The notes under the pieces: model-generated
The model's input: only the letters and a program-made list of their open reading frames with translations
Told to the model about the DNA's origin: nothing
The model's database searches: none
Part shown: piece after piece, positions 52,451-62,448 of the stretch
Layout: every line of letters begins with the position of its first letter
Numbering within the stretch: the stretch's first letter is position 1
Position numbers and translations under genes: made by a program
Assembly: GCA_910575475.1 (NCBI GenBank)
Contig: CAJTGD010000026.1
Location: 1-64,000, forward strand
Source: Lachnospiraceae bacterium
GTDB lineage: Bacteria; Bacillota; Clostridia; Lachnospirales; Lachnospiraceae
Length of the DNA: 64,000 bases
Reading direction: 5' to 3'

Positions 52451-53792
52451 TGACAGAGAAAGCGATTCCCTTAAGGCGGCGGACCGGAATCCGGACTATT
52501 CAGGCGTGACGGCTGCCGCAGGGGACGGTCAGCATGCGGCTGTCGGCGGAATATGGGGACACAGGACATGGATATGCTGGCTTCTGCCCGGACTGGCAGC
52601 CGGTTTTTTCATTGCGCTGGCTGTGACATATCAGGAGTACCATTGTTTCGCGGAATTTACAGGCGCGGTTCTGGACCAGGATGTGAGCGTATGGGAACAG
52701 ACGGACCAGGGGGACCGGGACGCGGAGATATCTTCGCGGGAAAAACAGGAGGGAGACGCTCAGAAACGTACAGCGAAAAAAATCCTTGCGGCCGCGGCAA
52801 AGAGCCGCAGCCGCGGGAACAGGGAATCCGGAGAAGCATTTCTTCATGAATACGGTTATCACACATGGGGGCGTCTGGGGACACTTCTTCCCTTTACGCT
52901 GGGGATCTGTATCCTGCTGTCAGAGATTGCCGGCTGGTGTGTATTCCGAAAAGAGGAACGGGAGCGGAAAAAGCAGGAGCAGCGTATGGAAGAGCTGACC
53001 CGTTATCTCCTGGCGGCAGAACGCGGCGAAGCTGCGGTACTGCTGCGCAGGGAGGATGCCTTCTCCCATCTGGAGGATGCGGTCTACAAAGCGGTCATGG
53101 AGCTGAAAGGCACGAAGGAAGAGGCAGTACGCAGCCATGAGGTTCTTTCTCAGAGGATTGCGGATGTGGCCCATCAGCTCAAAACTCCTATCACCTCCAT
53201 GTCTCTGATGACAGAGCTTCTGGGGGAGCAGGAGACGAAGGAGGGAAAAGAATGCCTGCGGCGTCTGACTCTGCAGATCCATCGGCTGCAGAATCTGGTC
53301 CATGCCCTGCTGTCCCTGGCAAAGCTGGAATCCCATACGATCCGGTACGAAAGGGAAACCCTGGATCTGGAGGATCTGATAGAGAGTGCGGCAGAGCCTC
53401 TTCGGGAACTGCTGCAGAATCGGCAGATTTGGCTGGAATATTCCGGAGATCCGGTGTCGGTCAGGGCGGACAGGCAGTGGACGGAGGAAGCCATACTCAA
53501 TGTAATTAAAAACTGTGCGGAGCATACGCCGGAGGGCGGGCAGATTCAGATCCGGTGGGAGAAAAATCCCCTTTACACGGAAATCCGTTTCACAGACAGC
53601 GGAAAGGGATTCAGCAAAAAAGACCTGCCCCATCTTTTTGAACGCTTCTACCGGGGAGAAAACGCTCAAAAGGACAGTGCAGGGATCGGGCTTGCCCTTG
53701 CAAAGCTGGTGGTGGAACAGCAGGAGGGGCATATCTATGCGGAAAATACAAGGGATGGACATGCCTGCTTTATCCTGCGCTTCTTTTGGTAA
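52440..53792 (+). CDS. Sensor histidine kinase
   Basis: 450 residues. Two transmembrane helices (ICWLLPGLAAGFFIALAV and LLPFTLGICILLSEIAGW) flank a ~90-residue extracellular domain. The phospho-acceptor His is in DVAHQLKTPI; the ATPase has NVIKNCAEHT, DSGKGF and GIGLAL. It partners with the response regulator and probably senses a stress affecting the cell envelope. Confidence 0.9.
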   Translation: MGYDDRESDSLKAADRNPDYSGVTAAAGDGQHAAVGGIWGHRTWICWLLPGLAAGFFIALAVTYQEYHCFAEFTGAVLDQDVSVWEQTDQGDRDAEISSREKQEGDAQKRTAKKILAAAAKSRSRGNRESGEAFLHEYGYHTWGRLGTLLPFTLGICILLSEIAGWCVFRKEERERKKQEQRMEELTRYLLAAERGEAAVLLRREDAFSHLEDAVYKAVMELKGTKEEAVRSHEVLSQRIADVAHQLKTPITSMSLMTELLGEQETKEGKECLRRLTLQIHRLQNLVHALLSLAKLESHTIRYERETLDLEDLIESAAEPLRELLQNRQIWLEYSGDPVSVRADRQWTEEAILNVIKNCAEHTPEGGQIQIRWEKNPLYTEIRFTDSGKGFSKKDLPHLFERFYRGENAQKDSAGIGLALAKLVVEQQEGHIYAENTRDGHACFILRFFW

Positions 53793-53869
53793 TTATGACA
53801 GGAAACAGAAGGAATTCGGACGCCGCGGTAAAAATCGCAGACGCACGGATTCCTTCGATTTTCTATCCC

Positions 53870-53946
53870 ATCATGGCCATGCGGCCATTTCGCAAGGTAT
53901 ACCCAAAGGCATCCCGTTATGGCCATACGGCTGTTTCACAAGGTAT
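53870..53946. repeat. Imperfect 31-bp direct repeat at the permease 3' end
   Basis: ATCATGGCCATGCGGCC at 53870 and GTTATGGCCATACGGCT at 53916 begin two copies that match at about 25 of 31 positions, ending in AAGGTAT. The second copy overlaps the last codons of the minus-strand permease gene, so the first may be a duplicated fragment. Confidence 0.5.
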
Positions 53947-56701
53947 CATTTTTGATTGCGGTGATGATATTCTCCTTTCGGATTCTCCGTCCCCCGACCA
54001 GGTACGCCCCAAGGACCGCCAGAAGGATCAGTGCCGTATATCCCAGGATGATTCCCAGCGGCGCAAAGGGCAGGTATTCCAGCAGCGTCACTTCACTGAG
54101 CCGCAGGAATACGGCCACGAATACGATCTGGAAAGGGAGGCTTAACAGCAGCGGCTTGAGTCCCAGTGTTACCCCTTCCAGGAAGAGCAGACTCTTAAGC
54201 TGCCGGCTGGACAGCCCGACGGATTTCAGCATGGCGAACTCCCGGCTGCGCTGCCTCAGATTTCCGGAAATGGCCGCCCACACATTGGACAGGCCGATCA
54301 CCGCCAGAAACGCGGTCAGGAAGGCGATGATCAGATTCCAGGATTCCTTCATATCCGCAGTCATTTTTTTGTAGTCGATGACATCTGTAAACACATAATC
54401 TCCGCTTCCGTAATAGTAGGAAACAATCTCCTTCATCTGCCGGGAGACCTTCTCGATCCGGGAATCCGACAGGCCGCCCTCACTGCTGACCTGAAATCTT
54501 CCGTTGAGATTCTGCGTGCTGTTATGCCGCCTCTCACTGCAGTGTGTGCTGAGATCTAGGACATGCCGCATGGGCATGACGGCAGTCAGCGTAAAATGTG
54601 ATTTGTCATAAAGGCCTGTGCAGGGAAGGGTATCCACCAGATCCCCGGCCCGCAGGGAAAACGTATAATCTCCGGTATCTTCGTCGTAGGCATGCTCCGT
54701 AAATTCCAGTGTCTGCCCCTGCTTTAGATCCAAAAGTCCGCAGTCTACCGGATGCCTCCGTGTGCTTGCGTCCGGATCCCGGGCAAAATTGTAGATCAGC
54801 GCCTGGCCCGGATCTTCAAAATAGGGCTCCGGGTCAATGCCAAGTCTCTCGCAGTATTCACGGAAGCAGTGCGCTTCCAGACCGATCAGTTCGGTCTGCA
54901 TCCGGTAGCGTCCGTCCCGCTCAATGAGGGAATATTTATTTCGGCTGACCACTCCGTCAAAGCCACCGAAACGCTCCTGGATATCCGGGGAGGCATCCTT
55001 GACCGAAACCCAGACCGCACAGGTCAGAGTGTTATAAACCGCAGCCTGCCCGAGATCTGGAACCTCAACCAGCGCTTCCAGAAATTCCGGATCCGGTTCC
55101 CGTCCGTCACTGACGGACAACTGGATGTGTTCCTCCTGCATGGACTGATCCCGCAGCATGGTACTGGATGCGTCATTGATGGAAAAACCATACAGGAAGG
55201 TGGTCAGCAAAAGAAAGGACAGGCAGAGGGAAATGACAGCAGTCCGGTAGGAGCGCTTTCTCTGGGCCAGAGAAAGCGCCGACAGCTCCCCGATGATCCC
55301 TCCAAACGGCGATGCGGATGAGGTACGCGAAGGCTTGGGAACCGTTGCTTTCAGACGGCAAAAAAACCTCCGGGAGCGGGATATGCTCATAGCTTCCCCT
55401 TTATGCTTCCGTTCCTTTTTCTTCCCGGAGCTTCGAAGCCCTTCCTCCTGCTTTATGATCTCGATGGGCAGCGCCTTGGCAAGCTTCTTTGCCGGAATCC
55501 TCGCTGACAGGCAGGCTGTGAGCAGAGAGAGCAGGAGGGCGGGAAGAACGGCGGGCAGCCCGAATACCGGTATGATATCCGGCGCGGCCCGTCCGATGTC
55601 ATTGTGGGCATTGATATTTGCAAACAACTGGATATTGACAAACCACCCCGCGGCCAGACCGAAGGGCAGAACCGGGATCACTAGGATCAGAGCCTCCGAG
55701 ACGGCAGCTGTCAGGATCTGCCCAGGCGACGCCCCGACACAGGACAGGGTGCCGAACTGGGCCATTTTTTCATTCAGCGACAGGGCAAAAGCATTGTGGA
55801 TGATCAGGACGAATACCCCTACGATCAGCAAGGCTAACACCAGAATCATCAGCGGAACCGCCAGCATTTCCAGGGAAAAGGACTGATCCGGCGGCAGGAT
55901 CATATAGTCGGCCAAAAGCCTGCTATTGTACCGCAGAAGATAATTTCCGTATTCATCCTTTTTATAACCTATGGATTCGGCCAGCGCGGGAAGCTCCCGG
56001 TAAGTGCCGCGCATCGGATCAAACCGCAGATAGACGGTGATGGAATCCTCCGGTGCGATGGATTCCCGGCTCATATAGCTCATGCCGGTATAAGCCGGAA
56101 CCGCGGAGGAAGTGGTGACATCCATGATCCCCACCAGCGTATAGGTTTTGGTGCCGGTCGGACGGAAGGTTTCCCCTTCCCGCCAGGTATCCGTTTCCAT
56201 ACAGACCTCTCCGTTATAAATGCGTTCCCCGACAGGAAGCGTCAGTGTATCCCCGACGTTGACATCAGGATGATCTTCAAAATATTGTTTGGACAGAACC
56301 AGCTCCGAATCTTTTTCTGGCAGACGACCTTCCAGAATGCTGTGCTTCTCCGGCATGGAATCCCAGTATTCTTGTGTGGCGGGCCGCTGGATGATGTACC
56401 TGCGCCGTCCGCTGTCGCTGATCTTTGCCACCTCCCAGGAGCCCTTGATCATAACGGCGGAAACAGAAGCGTAGTTTTCAATCTTTTCCAGATCCCTTCC
56501 ATAGCTGTTATCAAACAGCTCGCCGTGCCAGTTTCCGTCATACCATTGATTCAGAAATACATCGTCCGCCCACATCGTATAGACCATGCCGCAGAAGCAG
56601 GACATCAGGGTGGTCATCAAAAACAGAGCCACCAGGATGGCAGCGCTGGTGTATTTATTTCTGCGGAGACTTTCGAAAGCATATTCACGTATCACCTGCA
56701 T
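53936..56701 (-). CDS. Large FtsX-type ABC permease
   Basis: 921 residues. Two FtsX halves, each with several transmembrane helices, surround a large extracellular region, and an N-terminal helix precedes a MacB-type periplasmic-like domain. The permease works with the ATPase encoded immediately upstream; their ends meet at 56701. Substrate is unknown; such systems act on lipoproteins, peptides or antimicrobial stress. It converges on the histidine kinase. Confidence 0.88.
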   Translation of the reverse strand: MQVIREYAFESLRRNKYTSAAILVALFLMTTLMSCFCGMVYTMWADDVFLNQWYDGNWHGELFDNSYGRDLEKIENYASVSAVMIKGSWEVAKISDSGRRRYIIQRPATQEYWDSMPEKHSILEGRLPEKDSELVLSKQYFEDHPDVNVGDTLTLPVGERIYNGEVCMETDTWREGETFRPTGTKTYTLVGIMDVTTSSAVPAYTGMSYMSRESIAPEDSITVYLRFDPMRGTYRELPALAESIGYKKDEYGNYLLRYNSRLLADYMILPPDQSFSLEMLAVPLMILVLALLIVGVFVLIIHNAFALSLNEKMAQFGTLSCVGASPGQILTAAVSEALILVIPVLPFGLAAGWFVNIQLFANINAHNDIGRAAPDIIPVFGLPAVLPALLLSLLTACLSARIPAKKLAKALPIEIIKQEEGLRSSGKKKERKHKGEAMSISRSRRFFCRLKATVPKPSRTSSASPFGGIIGELSALSLAQRKRSYRTAVISLCLSFLLLTTFLYGFSINDASSTMLRDQSMQEEHIQLSVSDGREPDPEFLEALVEVPDLGQAAVYNTLTCAVWVSVKDASPDIQERFGGFDGVVSRNKYSLIERDGRYRMQTELIGLEAHCFREYCERLGIDPEPYFEDPGQALIYNFARDPDASTRRHPVDCGLLDLKQGQTLEFTEHAYDEDTGDYTFSLRAGDLVDTLPCTGLYDKSHFTLTAVMPMRHVLDLSTHCSERRHNSTQNLNGRFQVSSEGGLSDSRIEKVSRQMKEIVSYYYGSGDYVFTDVIDYKKMTADMKESWNLIIAFLTAFLAVIGLSNVWAAISGNLRQRSREFAMLKSVGLSSRQLKSLLFLEGVTLGLKPLLLSLPFQIVFVAVFLRLSEVTLLEYLPFAPLGIILGYTALILLAVLGAYLVGGRRIRKENIITAIKNDTL

Positions 56702-57381
56702 CAGGACATCACCTCATCTCTGACAATTTTCCCGTCCTCCAAAGTCAGGATCCGTTCCGCCATAAGCGCCGTCTTTTCGTCATGGGTAATCAGGAGCACG
56801 GTCTGGCCGTATCTCTGGTTGGACAGCTTTAAAAGCTCGATGGTCTCCTCGGAATTGCGGCGGTCCAGATTACCCGTGGGCTCATCGGCCAGAAGGATGG
56901 CAGGCTGGTAAATGAGGCTGCGGGCAATGGCCACCCTCTGCTGCTGACCGCCGGAGAGCTCCCTTGGAAGATGGGACAGGCGGTCCGAGAGCCCTAAGGT
57001 GTTTACGATCTGTTCAAAACGGGCCTCGTCCGGTTTCCGTCCGTCCAGGAGTATGGGAAGAAGGATATTTTTCCGGACATTCAGGGTGGGGATCAGGTTG
57101 TAGAACTGATACACCAGACCCACCTTGCGCCGGCGGAAGACCGCCAGCTCTTCCATATTCAGCGTGGAAATATCGGTATCCTCAATATAAATATTTCCGC
57201 TGGTGGGACGGTCCACCCCGCCCAGCAGGTGGAGCAGTGTGGATTTCCCGGAGCCGGACGCGCCGACAATGGCGGTAAAGCTCCCCTTTTCCAGCGCCAG
57301 GTCTACATTGTCTAATGCGACGACCTGATTCGAACCGGTTTTGTATGTTTTTGTTAAATGGCTGCAGCGCAATATTTCCAT
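56701..57381 (-). CDS. ABC transporter ATP-binding protein (LolD/MacB-type)
   Basis: 226 residues with GASGSGKSTLL (Walker A), LSGGQQQRVAIARSL (signature) and LLADEPTGNLD (Walker B). It energises the FtsX-type permease whose gene begins at the same base. The pair is controlled most likely by the divergent two-component genes. Confidence 0.94.
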   Translation of the reverse strand: MEILRCSHLTKTYKTGSNQVVALDNVDLALEKGSFTAIVGASGSGKSTLLHLLGGVDRPTSGNIYIEDTDISTLNMEELAVFRRRKVGLVYQFYNLIPTLNVRKNILLPILLDGRKPDEARFEQIVNTLGLSDRLSHLPRELSGGQQQRVAIARSLIYQPAILLADEPTGNLDRRNSEETIELLKLSNQRYGQTVLLITHDEKTALMAERILTLEDGKIVRDEVMS

Positions 57382-57545
57382 AAAATGTAACTCTCCTTTC
57401 TGTAAGAGGATGTGACTTGTGACTATGGTATGGTAACAAATGAAAGTGACAGGAAGGTGACAAAATAAACATTTGCTGGTAAACTGATATAAGTGACACT
57501 GCCCAGCAGATAAAAAACAGTTTTCGTGAGAAAGGAATCCTTATT

Positions 57546-58523
57546 ATGAAAATAGATTATAGGATCCGGGATAATTCTGCGGAGATCATCCGCTGCCGCG
57601 GGACGGTCTCAAAGATCGTACTGCCGGAGCAGATCGCCGGATATCCCGTGAAAAAGATCGCTGCCTATGCATTTTCCGCAAAAAAGGGGGAGGAGGATCC
57701 GGACGTACTTGTCTATGAGAGTCCGAAGGAGGTTTTGTTTGAAGAAAATGAAAGGCTTTTAGCGGGGGACGCGGTTGAGGAAGTTGTTTTTCCTGACACG
57801 GTAGAAGAGATTGGAAACTACATTTTTTATAACTGCAAAATGCTGAAAAAGCTGGAATTTACGGATTCTCTGGTATATCTTGGGAGCGGCGCGTTTACCG
57901 GATGCGGGAATCTTGACACCTTGAAGGTTCATTTGAAGCGCGGAAGGAAATCCTGTGTGAAGGAGATCCTGGGTGATCTGTGGCAGCGGATGGATGTGCT
58001 TTTTTTTCACGAAGGCTCCAATGCGCAGGAAGAAGTACAGGCGGTAAGACTGGTTTTTCCCGAGCATTATGAGGAGGCTGTGGAAAATACGCCTGCCCGG
58101 ATCTTATTTACCCAGCATCATGGGACCGGGAACAATTATCGCCAGTGCTTTTACGGCCGGGAGATGGATTTCCGGAAATATGACAGCTTATTTTCGCTGG
58201 CAGTGGCCCAGGAGAAGCCGGAGGTGCTGGCGGACATGGTGTTCTCACGCTTGACAGGTCCATGCGGTCTGACGGCGGAGCATCGGGCGATATACGAAGC
58301 CTATGCGCGGAATCATCCCAGGGACGCGGCGCGGTACCTGGTAAGCCGGGAAAATCTGCAATATTTTCAATGCATGTCCGAGCGGGGACTTTGGAGCCGG
58401 GAAGGGCTGGAGGAAGCGATCAGGGAGGCTGCGGAAAAAGGAAAAGCGGAAGTGCTCAGCCTCCTGATGAATGAGAAGCATCAGCGTTTTCCGGAAAAAA
58501 GGAAAAAGCGGTTTGAACTGTAG
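57546..58523 (+). CDS. Leucine-rich-repeat (BspA-type) protein
   Basis: 325 residues. The N-terminal part has LRR_5-like repeats (VVFPDTVEEIGNYIFYNCKM, LEFTDSLVYLGSGAFTGC), as in BspA-type proteins, but there is no signal peptide, so it may act in the cytosol. The C-terminal half is helical with ankyrin-like wording (AVAQEKPEVLADMVFSRL) but not assigned. Function unknown. Confidence 0.7.
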   Translation: MKIDYRIRDNSAEIIRCRGTVSKIVLPEQIAGYPVKKIAAYAFSAKKGEEDPDVLVYESPKEVLFEENERLLAGDAVEEVVFPDTVEEIGNYIFYNCKMLKKLEFTDSLVYLGSGAFTGCGNLDTLKVHLKRGRKSCVKEILGDLWQRMDVLFFHEGSNAQEEVQAVRLVFPEHYEEAVENTPARILFTQHHGTGNNYRQCFYGREMDFRKYDSLFSLAVAQEKPEVLADMVFSRLTGPCGLTAEHRAIYEAYARNHPRDAARYLVSRENLQYFQCMSERGLWSREGLEEAIREAAEKGKAEVLSLLMNEKHQRFPEKRKKRFEL

Positions 58524-58543
58524 ACGGCCCAGGCTGGAAGGGA

Positions 58544-58987
58544 CTATCCATCCAGCCGTTCCTTGATCGCCCGGTATTCTTCTGGAATCTCCTCCATTGT
58601 GAGCGTATCGTGTACGGAGCAGGTGCCGACATCCCGGGCGGTCTCATAATACCATTTTTTATAATTCAGTGTATCCAGTGTCTCCTGAACCTGCTTCATC
58701 TGCAGAATCACCGCGTCTCTCTGGCGTTCGATCAGCTCCAGCCGCTGTTCAATGGTCGTATCCCCTTCCATACACCAGCCGATGAAGGTCCGGATATCCT
58801 TGATCGACATGCCTGTCTTTTTCAGGCATTCGATGATGGACAGCCATTCAAAATCATTATCACTGAACATGCGGATTCCGCCCTTGGAACGCTCCACAAA
58901 GGGGAGAAGCCCCTCCTTGTCATAATAGCGCAGCTTGGAAGGCGCTGCATGCAGCTTTTTCGCCATTTCTCCGATCGTATAATACAT
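58544..58987 (-). CDS. MerR-family transcriptional regulator
   Basis: 147 residues from ATG 58987 (AGAGG spaced 8; TTG 58993 is too close). The N-terminal MerR winged helix (YYTIGEMAKKLHAAPSKLRYYDKEGLLPF) is followed by a coiled-coil dimerisation helix (LIERQRDAVILQMKQVQ). No metal-binding cysteine pattern is clear. It diverges from the MoxR gene. A palindrome, TTAAAGATACTTTAA (about 59018-59032), lies in its promoter region. Confidence 0.88.
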   Translation of the reverse strand: MYYTIGEMAKKLHAAPSKLRYYDKEGLLPFVERSKGGIRMFSDNDFEWLSIIECLKKTGMSIKDIRTFIGWCMEGDTTIEQRLELIERQRDAVILQMKQVQETLDTLNYKKWYYETARDVGTCSVHDTLTMEEIPEEYRAIKERLDG

Positions 58988-59017
58988 AGACAAAACCTCT
59001 TTAAAGTTGATATAATA

Positions 59018-59032
59018 TATTAAAGATACTTT
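59018..59032. promoter_or_regulatory. MerR operator-like palindrome
   Basis: TTAAAGATACTTTAA is an inverted repeat (TTAAAG-ATA-CTTTAA) between the divergent MerR and MoxR genes, as expected for MerR control. Confidence 0.5.
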
Positions 59033-59181
59033 AACCTTTGATATTATAACAGGAAATAAAAGGTAGAGTCAATCATTTTATCGGGTTTGCTATTTTTTGA
59101 AGATTCACATATAATATACTCACGGTCGATGAGATCTGCAATTCGGACTACCGGCAATAGAGGATAAAGGAGCTGAGACAG

Positions 59182-60771
59182 ATGGATATTAAAAGGGCTA
59201 AGCAGGAGATCAAGGATTCTATAGAGGCATATCTGGCTAAGGATGAGTTCGGCGCGTACCGGATCCCGGCTATTCGTCAGAGGCCGATCCTTCTGATGGG
59301 ACCGCCGGGAATCGGTAAAACGCAGGTCATGGATCAGATTGCGAAGGAATGCCGCATCGGCCTGGTGGCATATACGATCACTCACCATACCAGACAGAGC
59401 GCGGTGGGGCTTCCGTTTATTCGGGAAAAAAATTATGGCGGAAAGACATTTTCCATCACAGAATATACGATGAGCGAGATCATCGCCTCCGTGTATGACA
59501 AGATCGAGCAGACCGGCATCCGGGAGGGGATTTTGTTTATTGACGAGATCAACTGTGTGTCGGAAACGCTGGCACCCACCATGCTGCAGTTCCTCCAGGG
59601 AAAGACTTTCGGCAATCAGCAGGTGCCGGAAGGCTGGATCATTGTTGCTGCGGGAAACCCTCCGGAATACAACAGGTCTGTGCGGGACTTTGACGTGGTG
59701 ACGCTGGACAGGCTGAAAAAGATTGATGTGGAGGAGAACTTCGGCGTGTGGAAGGAGTATGCATACAGGCAGGGGATTCACCCGGCAGTCATTTCTTACC
59801 TGGAACTGCGGAAGCAGAATTTTTATAAGGTGGAGACAACGGTAGATGGAAAATGCTTTGCCACGGCCAGGGGCTGGGAGGATCTGTCCCAGCTCATCCA
59901 GGTTTATGAAAGCCTGGGAAAAAAGGCGGACCGGGAGGTCATATCCCAGTATATCCAGCATCAGAAGATTGCCAGGGATTTTGCGAATTATCTGGAGCTC
60001 TACCATAAATATAAAGCAGATTACGGCGTGGAGGAGATCCTGCATGGAAAGTGGAATACGGCGGTTCTGCAGAAGGTGAAGGCAGCAGCGTTTGACGAGC
60101 ATTTGAAGATCGTCAGCCTGTTTAACGGGAAGCTGAGCGAGCTCTTTACGGAATGCTTCCTGTCCGATGCCTATGTAACCAGGATGTATGAATATCTGCT
60201 CCATTACCGGGAGGGGCAGGAGCTGGAGGCCGGAGACGGGCAGGCAACGGAAGGAACCGGGAATAGGCAGGTTCCCGAAGTAAGCGGTAGTGTTAGGATT
60301 CCGGTATCGATTGGAGATGAGCTTCACCGTGCGGAGAAGGACCTGGAAGAGCTGGAACAAAAGGAACTGCTGACCCGGCAGGAGGAGATCATTCTGAAAA
60401 GGGTGATCGCCGCATTGGAACGATTTACAATAAGCGTCAAGGGGACACTGACTGCGGATAATACAGAATTTGAAGCGGTAAAGGCTTTATTCCAAAAAGA
60501 AGCGGATGCCCGGGAGGCATTGATCACACGGACTTCGGAAACGTTGACTCATGTCTTTGACTTTATGGAGGATGCGTTCGGGGAGAGCCAGGAAATGGTG
60601 GCACTGATCACGGAGCTGAATGCCAATTATTATAGTGTCTGGTTTATCAACGAATATGGATGCGAGCAGTATTACCGTTATAACAAGGGACTTCTCTTCC
60701 AAGAACGCTATCAGTCGATCGTGCGGGAGATGGATGATGTGGAAGAACTGCTCAATACAGGATTGAAGTAA
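59182..60771 (+). CDS. MoxR-type AAA ATPase
   Basis: 529 residues. LMGPPGIGKTQVM (Walker A, residues about 38-50) and GILFIDEINCV (Walker B) mark a MoxR-like AAA+ ATPase. The C-terminal ~200 residues are helical. MoxR ATPases usually work with a VWA-domain partner, and such a gene starts only at 63665, separated from this one by an inserted segment. AAGGAG precedes the ATG. Confidence 0.9.
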   Translation: MDIKRAKQEIKDSIEAYLAKDEFGAYRIPAIRQRPILLMGPPGIGKTQVMDQIAKECRIGLVAYTITHHTRQSAVGLPFIREKNYGGKTFSITEYTMSEIIASVYDKIEQTGIREGILFIDEINCVSETLAPTMLQFLQGKTFGNQQVPEGWIIVAAGNPPEYNRSVRDFDVVTLDRLKKIDVEENFGVWKEYAYRQGIHPAVISYLELRKQNFYKVETTVDGKCFATARGWEDLSQLIQVYESLGKKADREVISQYIQHQKIARDFANYLELYHKYKADYGVEEILHGKWNTAVLQKVKAAAFDEHLKIVSLFNGKLSELFTECFLSDAYVTRMYEYLLHYREGQELEAGDGQATEGTGNRQVPEVSGSVRIPVSIGDELHRAEKDLEELEQKELLTRQEEIILKRVIAALERFTISVKGTLTADNTEFEAVKALFQKEADAREALITRTSETLTHVFDFMEDAFGESQEMVALITELNANYYSVWFINEYGCEQYYRYNKGLLFQERYQSIVREMDDVEELLNTGLK

Positions 60772-60791
60772 AGGCTCAGGAAATCTGTTAA

Positions 60792-60914
60792 CGGCAATTT
60801 TTACTTCGTGATGTCTACTGGATGGAGTATGTTCAGAGTGCAGGTATATCAATAGAAGATGAAATTTTCTTATACACACAGAAAGAAGCTCCGTCAGGAG
60901 CTTCTTCCGTATAG
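60792..60914 (+). pseudogene. Possible protein fragment downstream of the MoxR gene
   Basis: An open frame with coding-like composition (LRDVYWMEYVQSAGISIEDE) has no start codon or ribosome binding site and ends at TAG 60912. It may be the tail of a lost gene. Nothing further supports it. Confidence 0.25.
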
Positions 60915-61086
60915 TTATCTAAAAAGGAATGAGAGTAAAAGTGCGGAATCCGGGGTTACCGCCCCGGATGTCCAAAACTTTATGAGGGGGGAGATAGTTG
61001 TTTTTCAACTATCTGACATTTAGTATAATAGAAAAATGTGTCCAAAGTGTTTTCATTTCATAAAAGAACTCGAAAAATTATAAACA
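60885..61086 (+). repeat. Structured repeat, copy 1
   Basis: A hairpin (GAAGCTCC/GGAGCTTC, 60885-60904) opens a ~200-base element. Then come ATAGTTATCTAAAAAGG, a second hairpin (GGAATCCGGGG/CCCCGGATGTCC, 60945-60973), GAGGGGGGAG and a 9-bp stem AGATAGTTG/CAACTATCT (60992-61014). The end is AT-rich. It matches copy 2 at 63309 closely, while the stems of the first two hairpins differ but still pair. This suggests a conserved RNA or a mobile repeat. Confidence 0.75.
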
Positions 61087-61128
61087 AATCAAAAAGGAAT
61101 TCAAAAGACTTCAGGGAGACTTATCTTT

Positions 61129-62400
61129 TCACTCTGCGGAATCTGCATATACGATCCGGCCGCTGCACAGAGTATATTTCACCTTTCCATATAATTTACT
61201 GCCTGTAAACGGGGAATTGGAGGACAGGGAATGATAGCTGTCCGGGATCCATGGTTCCTCCGGATTAAAAATTATAAGATCCGCCGGACTGTCCTGTTTT
61301 ATAATTCCATAAGGCAGGCGGTAGAGCCGGGCCGGGTTTATGGTCATTTTTTCCAATAGCTGCATCAGTGTGAGATGGCCGGGGCGGACAAGCGACGTGA
61401 TCCCAAGAGCAAGGGCTGTCTCCAGTCCGATGATGCCGCTGGGGGCATCCGGGAACGGCTTCTCCTTTTCCGCCGCGCTGTGGGGGGCGTGATCCGTTGC
61501 AATGATGTCGATGGTGCCGTCGGACAGTCCCCGGATGATGGCCTGCCGGTCTTTTTCTGTGCGCAGAGGAGGGTTCATTTTTGCCAGGGTGCCATGGGTG
61601 AGTACAGCATCCTCCGTCAGGGTAAAATGATGCGGAGTCGCCTCGGCATGGAGTTTCGCGCCCATCGCCCGGAAGGACCGTACAAGCTCCACGGAATATC
61701 CAGAGCTGATATGCTGAATGACCACATGGGCGCCGGAGCGCAGCGCCAGCATACAATCCCTCGCCACAAGAGACTCCTCGGCGATGGACGGAGAGCCATA
61801 GAGCCCCATCTGTCGGGAGACCTCTCCGTGATTGATTCCATTATTCCGGATCAAGGCAGGATCCTCTTCGTGAAGGCTGATAGGAACGCCAAGCGCCTCT
61901 GCGGCCTTCATGGCCTCATAGCAGAATGCGGCATTGGTGATGGGAATCCCGTCATCCGTAAACCCGCAGGCGCCCGCTTCCTTAAGCGCCGGCATGTCTG
62001 TCATCACCTGGCCTTTCAGCCCCTGAGATACGGTTCCGGCCTGGAAGACGCGGATATCTTCCTGCTTTGCCCGCTCCAGGATATCCTGCAGTACGGGAAC
62101 CGAATCCACCGCAGGGGACGTATTTGCCATGCAGATCACAGCGGTGAATCCGCCTCTTGCCGCCGCGAGCGCGCCGGTGTGGAGTGTCTCCTTGTGGGGA
62201 AAGCCGGGATCCCGGAAATGTGTATGGGTGTCGATCAGCCCCGGAGCAATGACGAAGCCTTCCGCGTCCAGACATTCCTCACTGGGAGCGGCACTCAGGT
62301 CCGGGCCGATCTTGGCAATGACGCCGTCTCGGATGTGAAGATCAGCTTTGTACGATGCGTTGGTACCTGGATCCATAATCAAGCCGTTTTTTAGAATCAT
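61129..62400 (-). CDS. pyrC: Dihydroorotase
   Basis: 423 residues from ATG 62400 (AAAGGAA spaced 9). It cyclises carbamoyl-aspartate to dihydroorotate in pyrimidine synthesis. The zinc-binding DTHTHFRDPGF and the later ATDHAPHS are complete, as in type I PyrC. No other pyr gene is in the window. It lies between the two repeats. Confidence 0.93.
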   Translation of the reverse strand: MILKNGLIMDPGTNASYKADLHIRDGVIAKIGPDLSAAPSEECLDAEGFVIAPGLIDTHTHFRDPGFPHKETLHTGALAAARGGFTAVICMANTSPAVDSVPVLQDILERAKQEDIRVFQAGTVSQGLKGQVMTDMPALKEAGACGFTDDGIPITNAAFCYEAMKAAEALGVPISLHEEDPALIRNNGINHGEVSRQMGLYGSPSIAEESLVARDCMLALRSGAHVVIQHISSGYSVELVRSFRAMGAKLHAEATPHHFTLTEDAVLTHGTLAKMNPPLRTEKDRQAIIRGLSDGTIDIIATDHAPHSAAEKEKPFPDAPSGIIGLETALALGITSLVRPGHLTLMQLLEKMTINPARLYRLPYGIIKQDSPADLIIFNPEEPWIPDSYHSLSSNSPFTGSKLYGKVKYTLCSGRIVYADSAE

Positions 62401-62425
62401 AGTGTTGTTCCTTTCTGATTTTATG

Positions 62426-62448
62426 CAGCCGTGCAGTAAAGACACGGC
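62426..62448 (-). promoter_or_regulatory. Small hairpin in the pyrC leader
   Basis: GCCGTG and CACGGC pair around a 9-base loop just upstream of the pyrC ribosome binding site. It may be a leader control element, but it does not match a PyrR binding loop that I recognise. Apart from this, 62449-62667 holds nothing I can name. Confidence 0.35.
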
